NCBI RefSeq assembly: GCF_011927765.1
Contig: NZ_JAATJG010000011.1
Coordinates: 1-64,000, forward strand
Direction: 5' to 3'
From: Wenyingzhuangia aestuarii
GTDB taxonomy: Bacteria; Bacteroidota; Bacteroidia; Flavobacteriales; Flavobacteriaceae
DNA length: 64,000 bases
This document shows positions 9,560 through 18,010 of the stretch, piece after piece. Made by a program: the position numbers and the translations under genes. The notes below the pieces were generated by a model. That model worked only from the letters and a program-made list of their open reading frames with translations. It was not told the origin of the DNA and ran no database searches. Each line of letters begins with the position of its first letter. Position 1 is the first letter of the stretch.

Positions 9560-10780
9560 ATGAAAAGAGTATTAACAATTGCCTTAGGGCTTGCGGTTTC
9601 TTTTTCTGCTTTGGCACAAAAAAAGGAATTAAAAAAGGCAGAGAAATTAATAAACTCAGCTAAGTATAATGATGCTTACAAAGCTTTAAAAGCTGTTGAA
9701 GATCAGGCAAAAGGAACAGAGTTTGAATCTTATTTGTATTTCCTTTATGGAAAAAATGCTTTTGGAAAGCAAAACAAAAAGAATTTTCCAAACGCAGCTA
9801 AATTTTTTAACAAGGTTTTAGATGTAGAACTGGGGGTAGAGAAGGCAAAATACTCTGATAAGTCTCTTAGTTATTTAAAAATTATTAATGACCATTACTT
9901 TACAACTATAGCAAGTGCGTTGGCTAAAAATAATTTTAATAGTGCAGGAAGTACCTATGAAGCCTATTCTAAAATTTATCCTGAACGTAGAGATTTAATG
10001 GTACTTACTTTGTATAGTTATCAGAATGCTAAAAACAGAGATAAGGTGGCTGAGATTACTGAAAAGTTATTAAAGTTAGATAAAGATAAATTCTCTTACA
10101 ATGCAACTAATAAGTATACTAAAAGAGAGGATGAGTTTTTTAAGAAGTCTGAGAGAGACAAAGCTGTGAAACAAAACACACACAACAATCCTAAAGATGT
10201 AAAAATTGATCCTAAAACAAGAATTGATTATTATAATGTTTTGGTAAGCGCTTACGATAAAAAAGGAGAGGATCAAAAATCTTTGGCTTTATTAAATCAA
10301 GCAAAAAAAGAATTTCCTGGAGAAGTTAAATTTGTAGAAGATTACTCAACTATTGTTTTTAAGACAGGAGATAAAAAAGCTTATATAGCTGCTTTAGAAG
10401 ACTTATCTGAATTAAAGCCAGAGAGTAGAGATTTATGGATTAACTTGGGAATTGTAAATCAAGAGTTAGGAAGTAAAGAAGAGGCTATTAAAGCGTATGA
10501 TAAAGCTATTGAGGTTGATTCAACTTATGCAGGAGCATATATTAATAAAGGTTTGTTAATTATGTCGGAAGAACAAGCAATTGTAGATGAATTAAATAAA
10601 AATCTTAAGAATAGAAAAAAGCATACTGAAATTAGTGAGAAGTTAAATGCAATGTATTTAAACGCAATACCTGCATTTGAAAAAGCTTATGCATTAAAAC
10701 CTTCTGATGGTATTAAAGGAGCATTGATTAACTTGTACAATGCAACAGAGCAAAAAGAAAAAGCAGATGCTTTAAAGTAG
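9560..10780 (+). CDS. Exported tetratricopeptide-repeat protein
   Basis: This 406-aa protein begins with a signal peptide (MKRVLTIALGLAVSFSALA, cleavage before QKKE), so it is predicted to act in the periplasm or at the envelope. After it come helical repeats. Clear TPR units are seen in the second half, for example RDLWINLGIVNQELGSKEEA followed by IKAYDKAIEVDSTYAGAYINKG. A lysine-rich low-complexity stretch sits around residue 190-215. TPR proteins are scaffolds; no enzymatic domain is present and no partner can be named. It follows gyrA by 11 bp and ends at a strong terminator. The linkage to gyrA may only reflect shared housekeeping transcription. Confidence 0.85.
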   Translation: MKRVLTIALGLAVSFSALAQKKELKKAEKLINSAKYNDAYKALKAVEDQAKGTEFESYLYFLYGKNAFGKQNKKNFPNAAKFFNKVLDVELGVEKAKYSDKSLSYLKIINDHYFTTIASALAKNNFNSAGSTYEAYSKIYPERRDLMVLTLYSYQNAKNRDKVAEITEKLLKLDKDKFSYNATNKYTKREDEFFKKSERDKAVKQNTHNNPKDVKIDPKTRIDYYNVLVSAYDKKGEDQKSLALLNQAKKEFPGEVKFVEDYSTIVFKTGDKKAYIAALEDLSELKPESRDLWINLGIVNQELGSKEEAIKAYDKAIEVDSTYAGAYINKGLLIMSEEQAIVDELNKNLKNRKKHTEISEKLNAMYLNAIPAFEKAYALKPSDGIKGALINLYNATEQKEKADALK

Positions 10781-10800
10781 CTTTTTTATAAAATGTAAAA

Positions 10801-10831
10801 AGCCCAATCGTAATGATTGGGCTTTTTTTTT
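10801..10831 (+). terminator. Rho-independent terminator after TPR gene
   Basis: A 9-bp perfect stem (AGCCCAATC at 10801-10809, complement at 10815-10823) with a 5-nt loop is followed by a T-run to 10831. It closes the gyrA-TPR unit. Confidence 0.93.
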
Positions 10832-11044
10832 GTTCTTTATTTTTTGATTAAAATTTATTTATAAGGATGTTTTAGAGGTTGTATCAAATTAGAAGTACTT
10901 AATGTTTAATTTTTTTTAAGTAAATATTACTCTTACTTAGGTATTTGTACTTAAAGGTAATAGTAAATGTTTTTTAGCAGTTTTTTATATGGTTTACATG
11001 GGTTTTATTTATGTTTTAATCACTTTTTGATAAAAAAGTTACGG

Positions 11045-11115
11045 TTGGTTTCAATAAATTTATAGATTTGCATACGTAAGTAATTTACGTATCCGGAGCG
11101 CTATACTTACGTATG
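11045..11115 (+). promoter_or_regulatory. Candidate promoter and operator of the porin-urt-ure operon
   Basis: The 364-bp gap 10781-11144 holds the terminator above and this element. TAGATTTG at 11063-11070 fits the Bacteroidota -7 consensus TAnnTTTG; the upstream TTGG at 11045 is only a weak, closely spaced -33 element. Directly after the -7 box lies a 10-bp perfect inverted repeat, CATACGTAAG at 11071-11080 and its complement at 11106-11115, with a third TTACGTA half-site at 11085-11091. The dyad would overlap the transcription start, a position typical of a repressor site. A close copy of ATACGTAAGTAATTT occurs at the ureD promoter. The rest of the gap (10832-11040) is AT-rich with nothing I can identify. 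Confidence 0.55.
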
Positions 11116-11144
11116 TGAAATAATCAACACTTAACTATAAACTT

Positions 11145-12416
11145 ATGAAAACGTTAAACTCATTATTAATTGGAATTGGGATTTTTACTACTTCCGTGAC
11201 TATGGCAGAAAGTCCAATCAAAATGAACTCAACAGTGAGTTATCAAAATCCACCAAAAGAAACATTGATGGATACCATTAAAAAAGAAGAGGTCTTTAAA
11301 CCTTCTATTCATGTAGGAGGAATTATCCACATGTTTGCAGGAGCTGAGCAAAAAGGATATGCTTTTGGAGGAAATCCAGCATCACCAGATGCAAGTGAAT
11401 GGAGTTCTGATTTTACAGTCTATAGAGGTAGAGTTTTAATAGGAGCTCAATTATCTAAAAAAGGTAATTTCTTTATGGAAACCGAATTGACAACGTTTGT
11501 GAATGGAGCAAATAACGGAGGGAGTAAAAGCATTAGAGTAACTCCTATGATTTTAGACGCACAGTACGAGCATGTCTTTAGCGATCAGTTTTCTGTAATT
11601 GGAGGTTTGCAATTAGTGTCTCATAACAGAAATGGGTTGCAAGGTGCAGCAGGTTTAATGGCTAATGATTTTACGTATTATCAATATCCGTATAATTTAC
11701 ATCCAGATAGTCCGCTTCAAAACAATTTAGGTCGTGATTTAGGGGTGAATTTTAGAGGTTTCTTGGCTAATGAAAAATTAGAATATCGTTTAGGATTCTT
11801 TTCTGGTAGAACTTCTTTTACAGGAACAGATGAATCTCCTTTAAGAACCGTAGGTAGATTGGTATATAACGTGTTTGATAAAGACAAATCGTTCTATTAT
11901 TCAGGAACCAACTTAGGAAATGGTAAAACATTATCTATTGGTGCGGGTGTAGATACCCAGGGTAGTTATACTGCAATTGGTGGAGATGTATTTTTAGATA
12001 TGCCTGCTGGAGATTTAGGATCTATTACTTTAAATGGTGCGTACTCTTATTTAACAGGAGGTAACGATTTAACAGATAAGTATACGTTTGCAGATATGAT
12101 TCCTACACAAGGGACTCAATATTTAGAGTTAGGGTATTACTTTAAAGACACAAAGTTACAACCTTGGATTCGTTATGAAAAACAAGATATGAATTCAGAA
12201 GATCAACAAACTGGAGCACTTTCTACAAGTGATTTTGATAAATATAACACCACAACAGTTTTAGGAGGAGGATTAAACTACTGGTTTAATGGATACAATA
12301 CCAACTTAAGATTGTCATATACATCTACAACCAAAACATTTCAAGATGTAAGTTTGAACGATCAAACAAAAACATACGGTCAGCTTTGGCTACAAGTACA
12401 ATTATTTATTTTTTAA
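11145..12416 (+). CDS. Outer-membrane beta-barrel porin, probably for urea/short amides
   Basis: This 423-aa protein has a signal peptide (MKTLNSLLIGIGIFTTSVTMA) and then a long series of amphipathic beta-strands. It ends in LQVQLFIF, with the C-terminal Phe that marks outer-membrane barrels. It resembles phosphate-selective porin/OprP-type barrels in layout, but I cannot assign a subfamily with certainty. It lies 24 bp upstream of urtA with no terminator between, so it is most likely the first gene of the urea operon and may give urea or a related small nitrogen compound a route across the outer membrane. That role is inferred from position. A candidate operator sits 30-75 bp upstream of its start. 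Confidence 0.8.
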   Translation: MKTLNSLLIGIGIFTTSVTMAESPIKMNSTVSYQNPPKETLMDTIKKEEVFKPSIHVGGIIHMFAGAEQKGYAFGGNPASPDASEWSSDFTVYRGRVLIGAQLSKKGNFFMETELTTFVNGANNGGSKSIRVTPMILDAQYEHVFSDQFSVIGGLQLVSHNRNGLQGAAGLMANDFTYYQYPYNLHPDSPLQNNLGRDLGVNFRGFLANEKLEYRLGFFSGRTSFTGTDESPLRTVGRLVYNVFDKDKSFYYSGTNLGNGKTLSIGAGVDTQGSYTAIGGDVFLDMPAGDLGSITLNGAYSYLTGGNDLTDKYTFADMIPTQGTQYLELGYYFKDTKLQPWIRYEKQDMNSEDQQTGALSTSDFDKYNTTTVLGGGLNYWFNGYNTNLRLSYTSTTKTFQDVSLNDQTKTYGQLWLQVQLFIF

Positions 12417-12440
12417 CAAGAAAACTAAAATAACAATCAT

Positions 12441-13703
12441 ATGAAAAATTTAAAATTTAAAAATAGAAATTTCTTAGCTCTAGCAGTATTTGCTGTAGCA
12501 ATGCTGTTTACAAGTTGTGGACCTAAAAAAGAAAAGAGCACAGAAAAAGCTGCCGAAACTAGTGAAACTATAAAGGTTGGGATTTTACACTCGTTAAGTG
12601 GAACCATGGCAATTTCAGAAGTATCTTTAAAAGATGTGGTGTTAATGGCTATTGATGAAATTAACGAAGCAGGAGGAGTTTTAGGAAAAAAATTAGAACC
12701 TGTAATTGTAGATCCAGCATCAGACTGGGATTTGTTTGCAGAAAAAGCAAAAGAATTGTTAACTAAAGACAAGGTAGATGTAACTTTTGGATGTTGGACA
12801 TCTGTATCTCGTAAATCTGTTTTACCTGTTTACGAAGAGTACAAAGGATTGTTATTTTACCCTGTACAGTACGAAGGTCAAGAACAGTCGCCAAACATTA
12901 TTTATACAGGAGCAACACCAAATCAACAATTGATTCCTGCTGCAGAATATTTAATGAGCGAAGATGGAGGAAGCTATAAAAAATTCTATTTAATAGGTAC
13001 CGATTATGTATTCCCTCGTACGGCTAACAAAATTTTAAAGAATTTCTTATTAGCTCAAGGAGTTCCTGCTGAAAATATTATAGAAGAATACACTCCTTTT
13101 CATCATCAAGATTACCAAACTATTGTATCTAAAATTAAAAGATTTGCTTCTTCTGGAGATGCATGTGTGTTAAGTACAGTAAACGGAGATAGTAATGTTC
13201 CTTTTTACAAAGAATTTGCAAATCAAGGATTGTCTGCAACTACTTGTCCAATTATGGCTTTTTCTGTAGCAGAAGATGAATTAAGAGCGATGGATACAGA
13301 GTTTTTAGTAGGACACTTAGCAGCGTGGAATTATTATGAATCTATTAAAACAGCAGAAAACTACAAGTTTGTAGAAAAGTTTAAAAATTACTGTGAAAAG
13401 AATGGTTTACCAGGAGGTAAAGATCGTGTTACAGATGATCCAATTCACTGGTCTTATGCAGGAGTTTACTTATACAAAGCTGCTTTAGAAAAAGCACAAA
13501 GTACAGATGTAGAAAAAGTAATAGCAGCATTGTCTGGTTTAAAATTAGATGTTCCAGGTGGAGAAGTTCAAATGCATGAATCTAATCATCACTTATCTAA
13601 ACCAGTATTGATTGGTGAAATTAGAGCTGATGGTCAATTTGACATCATTTCTGAATCTAAAGGATTGGTTATTCCAGAGCCTTTTAGTCAGTATGCTAAG
13701 TAA
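12441..13703 (+). CDS. urtA: UrtA, urea ABC transporter substrate-binding lipoprotein
   Basis: UrtA is the high-affinity urea-binding protein of the UrtABCDE transporter, a branched-chain-amino-acid-type (HAAT) system. The 420-aa protein starts with a lipoprotein signal ending in the lipobox LFTSC, so it should be lipid-anchored on the periplasmic face. Family landmarks are KVGILHSLSGTMAISE, the INEAGGVLGK segment, DVTFGCWTSVSRKSVLPV, PVQYEGQEQSPNI and TGATPNQQ, all typical of UrtA rather than LivJ. It sits between the porin and urtBCDE. A strong hairpin after it probably makes urtA mRNA more abundant than the downstream genes. Confidence 0.96.
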   Translation: MKNLKFKNRNFLALAVFAVAMLFTSCGPKKEKSTEKAAETSETIKVGILHSLSGTMAISEVSLKDVVLMAIDEINEAGGVLGKKLEPVIVDPASDWDLFAEKAKELLTKDKVDVTFGCWTSVSRKSVLPVYEEYKGLLFYPVQYEGQEQSPNIIYTGATPNQQLIPAAEYLMSEDGGSYKKFYLIGTDYVFPRTANKILKNFLLAQGVPAENIIEEYTPFHHQDYQTIVSKIKRFASSGDACVLSTVNGDSNVPFYKEFANQGLSATTCPIMAFSVAEDELRAMDTEFLVGHLAAWNYYESIKTAENYKFVEKFKNYCEKNGLPGGKDRVTDDPIHWSYAGVYLYKAALEKAQSTDVEKVIAALSGLKLDVPGGEVQMHESNHHLSKPVLIGEIRADGQFDIISESKGLVIPEPFSQYAK

Positions 13704-13713
13704 ATAAACAGTT

Positions 13714-13760
13714 AAAACCAATCAGTTTATTTTAATATATAGCTGATTGGTTTTTCTTTT
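13714..13760 (+). terminator. Intercistronic hairpin / partial terminator urtA-urtB
   Basis: A 12-bp stem (AAAACCAATCAG at 13714-13725, complement at 13743-13754) with a 17-nt loop is followed by a T-rich run. It lies between urtA and the urtB start, within an otherwise continuous operon, so it is better read as a leaky terminator or mRNA stabiliser than as the end of the operon. Confidence 0.75.
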
Positions 13761-13784
13761 TTGGAGAATTATAACAGAAGAAAT

Positions 13785-15398
13785 ATGAAGAATAAAATTT
13801 CCATTTTTGTTGCATTTTTAATGGTGGTGATAGGATGGACTCAAGAAGTTGAGTCTTACAGCATACCGTTAGATACATGTGTAAATGTTCTTTTACACAA
13901 AGATGCAACCCGATTAAAAGAAGTTGCTACTTGTTTAGTAACAAATGATGATATAGCTACCTACCCATTAATTTCAGCTATTGTAGATAAAAGGTTGTTT
14001 GTCTACAAAGGAACTGCGGTTACAAAATTTCCTGGAGATACTTTGTATTATTCTGTTTATCCAAAATTGGAAACCATAAGTGTTCAACAAGAAAAACTAT
14101 CAGAAGTAAATTTTCCAAGAAGCATTAGAACCAAATTTAATGTACTATCCAAAAAGGTAAACTTAGTACATCCAAATAAAAGTGTTCGAGAAATGTCGTT
14201 TAGAAGTTTTAAAACTACAGGTGTTTTAAGTGATGTTGATTTTTTAACTTCTCTTAAAATAAATGAAGAAGAAGAAGAGGTTTTGTTAGCTGCAGATGAA
14301 GCTATTTATAGTATTTGGTTACATAGTAACAATGCAGCTTTACAAAACAAAGTACTAAGCGAGCTAGAAGAAAACATGAATGTACATATGTTAGATCCTC
14401 TTTTGGATTATGTAGCATTAAAGGAAAACACAAATGTAGAAGGAAAAGAAAGAGCTAAAAAAATAATAGAAAATATTGAATCAAGAGAAAAAACAATCAA
14501 TGTTATTCAGAATTTATTTAGCGGTATTAGTTTAGGTAGTATTTTATTATTGGTGGCTTTAGGGCTTTCTATTATTTATGGTTTAGGAGGAGTTATTAAT
14601 ATGAGTCACGGTGAATTTGTAATGATTGGTGCTTACACAGCTTTTAGTGTACAACAATTTTTTATTGGGTTTTTACCAGAATCGTGGTTCGATTTATTTT
14701 TCTGGGCATCTTTACCCTTGTCCTTCGTCGTTTCAGGATGTTTTGGATTGTTGGTAGAAAAATTAGTCATCCGTCATTTATACAGTAGACCTCTAGAAAG
14801 TTTATTAGGAACTTGGGGAGTTAGTTTAATTCTAATTCAGTTGGCTAGAACCATTTTTGGTGATGTTACAGCGGTTAAAAGTCCAGAAATTTTATCAGGA
14901 GGAATTAATGTAACTCAAGGTTTAATGTTGCCATACAACAGGTTGTTCATCATCGGACTAACATTAGTAATGGTATTGCTTACTTATTTTGTGTTTTTCA
15001 AATCAAAATTAGGTTTAAAAATTAGAGCGGTAACTCAAAACAGAGACATGAGTGCTAGTTTGGGAGTTTCTGTAAAAAGAATAGATTCTTTAACCTTTTT
15101 CTTAGGTTCTGGTTTGGCAGGTGTTGCAGGTTGTGCTATGACTTTAATAGGAAACGTAGTACCTAACATGGGGCAAACCTATATTGTAGATTCCTTTTTA
15201 GTAGTAGTTGTTGGAGGGGTTGGTAAATTAATAGGAACTATTATTTCTGCATTAGGATTGGGAGTTCTGTCTAAAGTTTTTGAATTCTTTTACGAAGCAG
15301 TGTATGGTAAAGTAATTTTATTGCTAATCATTTTCTTCTTCTTACAGTACAAGCCTAAAGGGTTGTTTCCAGACAAAGGAAGACATAGTGATGATTAA
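13785..15398 (+). CDS. urtB: UrtB, urea ABC transporter permease
   Basis: UrtB is one of two inner-membrane permeases of the urea transporter. I start it at the ATG at 13785, which gives a clean signal sequence (MKNKISIFVAFLMVVIGWTQ); a TTG at 13761 lies next to the hairpin T-run and adds eight unlikely residues. The 537-aa product has a long N-terminal extracytoplasmic region (about 20-235) and then a LivH-type permease domain with about eight membrane segments, including GLGGVINMSHGEFVMIGAY and LGVSVKRIDSLTFFLGSGLAGVAG. The extended N-terminus is usual for non-cyanobacterial UrtB. It is followed by urtC after 20 bp. Confidence 0.95.
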   Translation: MKNKISIFVAFLMVVIGWTQEVESYSIPLDTCVNVLLHKDATRLKEVATCLVTNDDIATYPLISAIVDKRLFVYKGTAVTKFPGDTLYYSVYPKLETISVQQEKLSEVNFPRSIRTKFNVLSKKVNLVHPNKSVREMSFRSFKTTGVLSDVDFLTSLKINEEEEEVLLAADEAIYSIWLHSNNAALQNKVLSELEENMNVHMLDPLLDYVALKENTNVEGKERAKKIIENIESREKTINVIQNLFSGISLGSILLLVALGLSIIYGLGGVINMSHGEFVMIGAYTAFSVQQFFIGFLPESWFDLFFWASLPLSFVVSGCFGLLVEKLVIRHLYSRPLESLLGTWGVSLILIQLARTIFGDVTAVKSPEILSGGINVTQGLMLPYNRLFIIGLTLVMVLLTYFVFFKSKLGLKIRAVTQNRDMSASLGVSVKRIDSLTFFLGSGLAGVAGCAMTLIGNVVPNMGQTYIVDSFLVVVVGGVGKLIGTIISALGLGVLSKVFEFFYEAVYGKVILLLIIFFFLQYKPKGLFPDKGRHSDD

Positions 15399-15418
15399 TT
15401 TTTAAAAAGGTAGAAAAG

Positions 15419-16474
15419 ATGTTAAAAAATAAAATATATATAATTTTTATATTGGTGTTTGCCTTGCTAATGCCAATAGGATATTTCACAGGATTGGTTC
15501 CAATTAATACACTAACACTTTGGGGAAGATATTTTTGTTTAGCCATTGCCGCTTTAGGAGTGGATTTAATATGGGGCTATACAGGAATTTTAAGTATGAC
15601 TCAAGCTTTGTTTTTTTGTATGGGAGCATACGGAATGGGAATGTACATGACCTTAAGTAATTTGCCAGAAGGACAGTTTTTACCAAGTTTTATGGTTTGG
15701 AATCAAGTAACAGAATTACCTTTCTTTTGGGTTCCTTTTGATAATTTTTCATACGCTTTGGTCTTATCAATTTTGGTTCCAGGAGTGTTTGCAGGAGTCT
15801 TAGGGTATTTCATTTTTAGAAAACGTATCAAAGGAGTTTATTTTGCCATTATTACCCAAGCTATTGCTTTGGCTATGTTTTTATTGTTTAGTAGAAATGA
15901 AACCATGCTAGGAGGAACCAATGGATTAACAGATTTTAAATTCTTTTTAGGATTCGATTTAAGAGATACTTCGGTGAAATTTGGTTTGTATATTCTTAGT
16001 CTATTGGCTTTAGGGTTAATCTATTGGTATTGTCATGGTTTGGTCAATTCAAAATTTGGAAAAGCATTGGTTGCTATTAGAGATAGTGAATCTAGAATGC
16101 GTTTTACCAAATACAAAGTAACCCATTATAGTGTAGCTATTTTTATGATTGGTGCTATGATTGCTGCTGTAGGAGGAATGTTGTACATGCCACAAACAGG
16201 AATTATTACTCCGGGTAGAATGGATGTTCAAGCTTCTATAGAAATGATTATTTGGGTAGCACTAGGAGGTAGAGGTAAGTTAAAAGGAGCTGTTGTTGGA
16301 GCCTTAGTTTTAAACTTAATGTACAGTGTGTTTACCACCGTGTTGCCAAGTTCTTGGTTGTATATTTTAGGAGGACTGTTTGTAATTACAGTATTGTATT
16401 TGCCTAAAGGAATTGTTGGTTTGGTAGATCAAATGAAAGAGAAGTTGAACAGTATGTTTGTAAAAACTGCATAA
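15419..16474 (+). CDS. urtC: UrtC, urea ABC transporter permease
   Basis: UrtC is the LivM-type second permease of the urea transporter. The 351-aa protein is almost wholly membrane segments (about ten). The family landmarks are DLIWGYTGILSMTQALFFCMGAY, the cytoplasmic loop FGKALVAIRDSESRMRFTKY, which couples to the ATPases, and WVALGGRGKLKGAVVGALVLN near the end. Length is normal. It lies 20 bp after urtB and 12 bp before urtD, in the canonical order B-C-D-E. Confidence 0.96.
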   Translation: MLKNKIYIIFILVFALLMPIGYFTGLVPINTLTLWGRYFCLAIAALGVDLIWGYTGILSMTQALFFCMGAYGMGMYMTLSNLPEGQFLPSFMVWNQVTELPFFWVPFDNFSYALVLSILVPGVFAGVLGYFIFRKRIKGVYFAIITQAIALAMFLLFSRNETMLGGTNGLTDFKFFLGFDLRDTSVKFGLYILSLLALGLIYWYCHGLVNSKFGKALVAIRDSESRMRFTKYKVTHYSVAIFMIGAMIAAVGGMLYMPQTGIITPGRMDVQASIEMIIWVALGGRGKLKGAVVGALVLNLMYSVFTTVLPSSWLYILGGLFVITVLYLPKGIVGLVDQMKEKLNSMFVKTA

Positions 16475-16486
16475 AAAGGAAAAGCA

Positions 16487-17245
16487 ATGTTAGAAGTAAA
16501 AGATTTAAAAGTATCCTTTGGTGGTTTGGTTGCCTTAAACCTAGATACTTTCTCTATAAGAAAAAACGAATTAAGAGTAATTATTGGTCCTAACGGTGCT
16601 GGTAAATCTACTTTTATGGATATAGTTTGTGGAAAAACAAAACCACAACAAGGAAGCGTAAAGTTTAAAGGATTAGAATTGCTAGGTAGAAAAGAGGTAG
16701 AAATTGCCAAGTTGGGAGTGGGAAGAAAATTCCAAAAACCATCTATCTTTTCAGGATTAACCGTTTATGATAATTTGCTATTAGGATTAGATGGTCCTAA
16801 AGATGTATTCACTTCTTATTTTTATAAGCTAGCTTCTTATGATAAAGATAGAATTGTGGAAGTGGCAGAAAAAGTAGGTTTGATAGATGATTTAACTATG
16901 ATTGCCGGAAGTTTATCGCACGGAAAAAAACAATGGTTAGAAATTGCCATTGTCATGTTACAAGATTCTGAATTAATGTTGATTGATGAACCTGCAGCAG
17001 GAATGTCTGATGTAGAAGCAGAAAAAACGGGGAACTTATTGTGTGATTTAAGTAAAAAACACAGCGTAATTGTAATAGAGCACGACATGAAGTTTGTGGA
17101 ACAAATTGCCATAGAAAAAGTAAGTGTTTTGGTACGTGGTCAAATGTTAACAGAAGGAACTTTTCAAGAAGTAAGAAACAATCAAGAGGTGATAGATTGT
17201 TATTTAGGTAGTGCAAATTCTGCACAACAAAAAGCACATTCATAA
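16487..17245 (+). CDS. urtD: UrtD, urea ABC transporter ATP-binding protein
   Basis: UrtD is the LivG-type ATPase subunit. In its 252 aa the Walker A motif GPNGAGKS is near residue 35, the Q-loop region FQKPSIF near residue 84, the signature LSHGKKQW near residue 145, Walker B LMLIDEP near residue 165, and the switch His in VIEHDM. The signature carries H where LivG usually has G (LSHG for LSGG), which is common in UrtD. It is cytoplasmic, bound to UrtBC. The gene starts 12 bp after urtC and stops 2 bp before urtE. Confidence 0.96.
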   Translation: MLEVKDLKVSFGGLVALNLDTFSIRKNELRVIIGPNGAGKSTFMDIVCGKTKPQQGSVKFKGLELLGRKEVEIAKLGVGRKFQKPSIFSGLTVYDNLLLGLDGPKDVFTSYFYKLASYDKDRIVEVAEKVGLIDDLTMIAGSLSHGKKQWLEIAIVMLQDSELMLIDEPAAGMSDVEAEKTGNLLCDLSKKHSVIVIEHDMKFVEQIAIEKVSVLVRGQMLTEGTFQEVRNNQEVIDCYLGSANSAQQKAHS

Positions 17246-17247
17246 AA

Positions 17248-17976
17248 ATGCAATTCATGGAAAACACAAAAGAAACAATATTGTCTTTACAAAACGTTGA
17301 GGTATCTTATGGAGAAAGCCAAGTTTTGTGGGGGGTAGATTTAGAGGTAAAAAAAGGAACGATTACAACCATTATGGGACGTAACGGAGTAGGAAAATCT
17401 ACCACGTTAAAAACCGTTATGGGATTGTTGGGAGAGGCTAAAGGAAGTATTTCTTTTCAAGGAAATGACATCAACAAAAAACAAACTTATAAAAGGGTAA
17501 GAAACGGAATTGGATACGTTCCACAAGGAAGAGAAATTTTACCAAAACTAACCGTTTACGAAAATTTACAAATAGGTTTAGAAGGGAGTTTAAACAAAAA
17601 AGCACAAATTCCAGAAGAAGAAATTTACACCATGTTCCCTATTTTAAAAGAATTTAGAAACCGTATGGGTGGAAATTTAAGTGGAGGACAACAACAGCAA
17701 TTAGCCATTGCCAGAGCATTGTGCGGAGATCCTACTTTGTTGTTGTTAGATGAGCCAACCGAAGGAATTCAACCTTCTATTATTCAAGAAATTGGAGAGG
17801 TCTTAAAAATGTTGGTAAAAGACAAAGGGATGACCGTTTTGTTAGTAGAGCAAAAGTTTGATTTTGCGAAATACTTAACCGATTATTTTTATATTTTAGA
17901 TAGAGGTAGAGTTATTAAAGAAGGAGCTTCTAAAGAAATAAATATGGATGAGTTAAGATCTTATCTATCAGTATAG
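17248..17976 (+). CDS. urtE: UrtE, urea ABC transporter ATP-binding protein
   Basis: UrtE is the LivF-type second ATPase of the urea transporter. The 242-aa protein shows Walker A GRNGVGKS near residue 43, the Q-loop region IGYVPQGREI, the ABC signature LSGGQQQQ, Walker B LLLLDEPTEGIQPS and the switch segment LLVEQKFDFA. The start may be the ATG at 17248 or the ATG three codons later at 17257; I keep the first, which sits 2 bp after the urtD stop. The urease genes follow after 34 bp on the same strand with no terminator, so transport and hydrolysis are in one operon. Confidence 0.96.
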   Translation: MQFMENTKETILSLQNVEVSYGESQVLWGVDLEVKKGTITTIMGRNGVGKSTTLKTVMGLLGEAKGSISFQGNDINKKQTYKRVRNGIGYVPQGREILPKLTVYENLQIGLEGSLNKKAQIPEEEIYTMFPILKEFRNRMGGNLSGGQQQQLAIARALCGDPTLLLLDEPTEGIQPSIIQEIGEVLKMLVKDKGMTVLLVEQKFDFAKYLTDYFYILDRGRVIKEGASKEINMDELRSYLSV

Positions 17977-18010
17977 TCCTTTCGTAAACATACAATCAAA
18001 GTAAAATCAA

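Noticed and set aside
13761-13784. TTG start of urtB
   Set aside because: It overlaps the T-rich tail of a hairpin and adds charged residues ahead of a good signal sequence; the ATG at 13785 is better.
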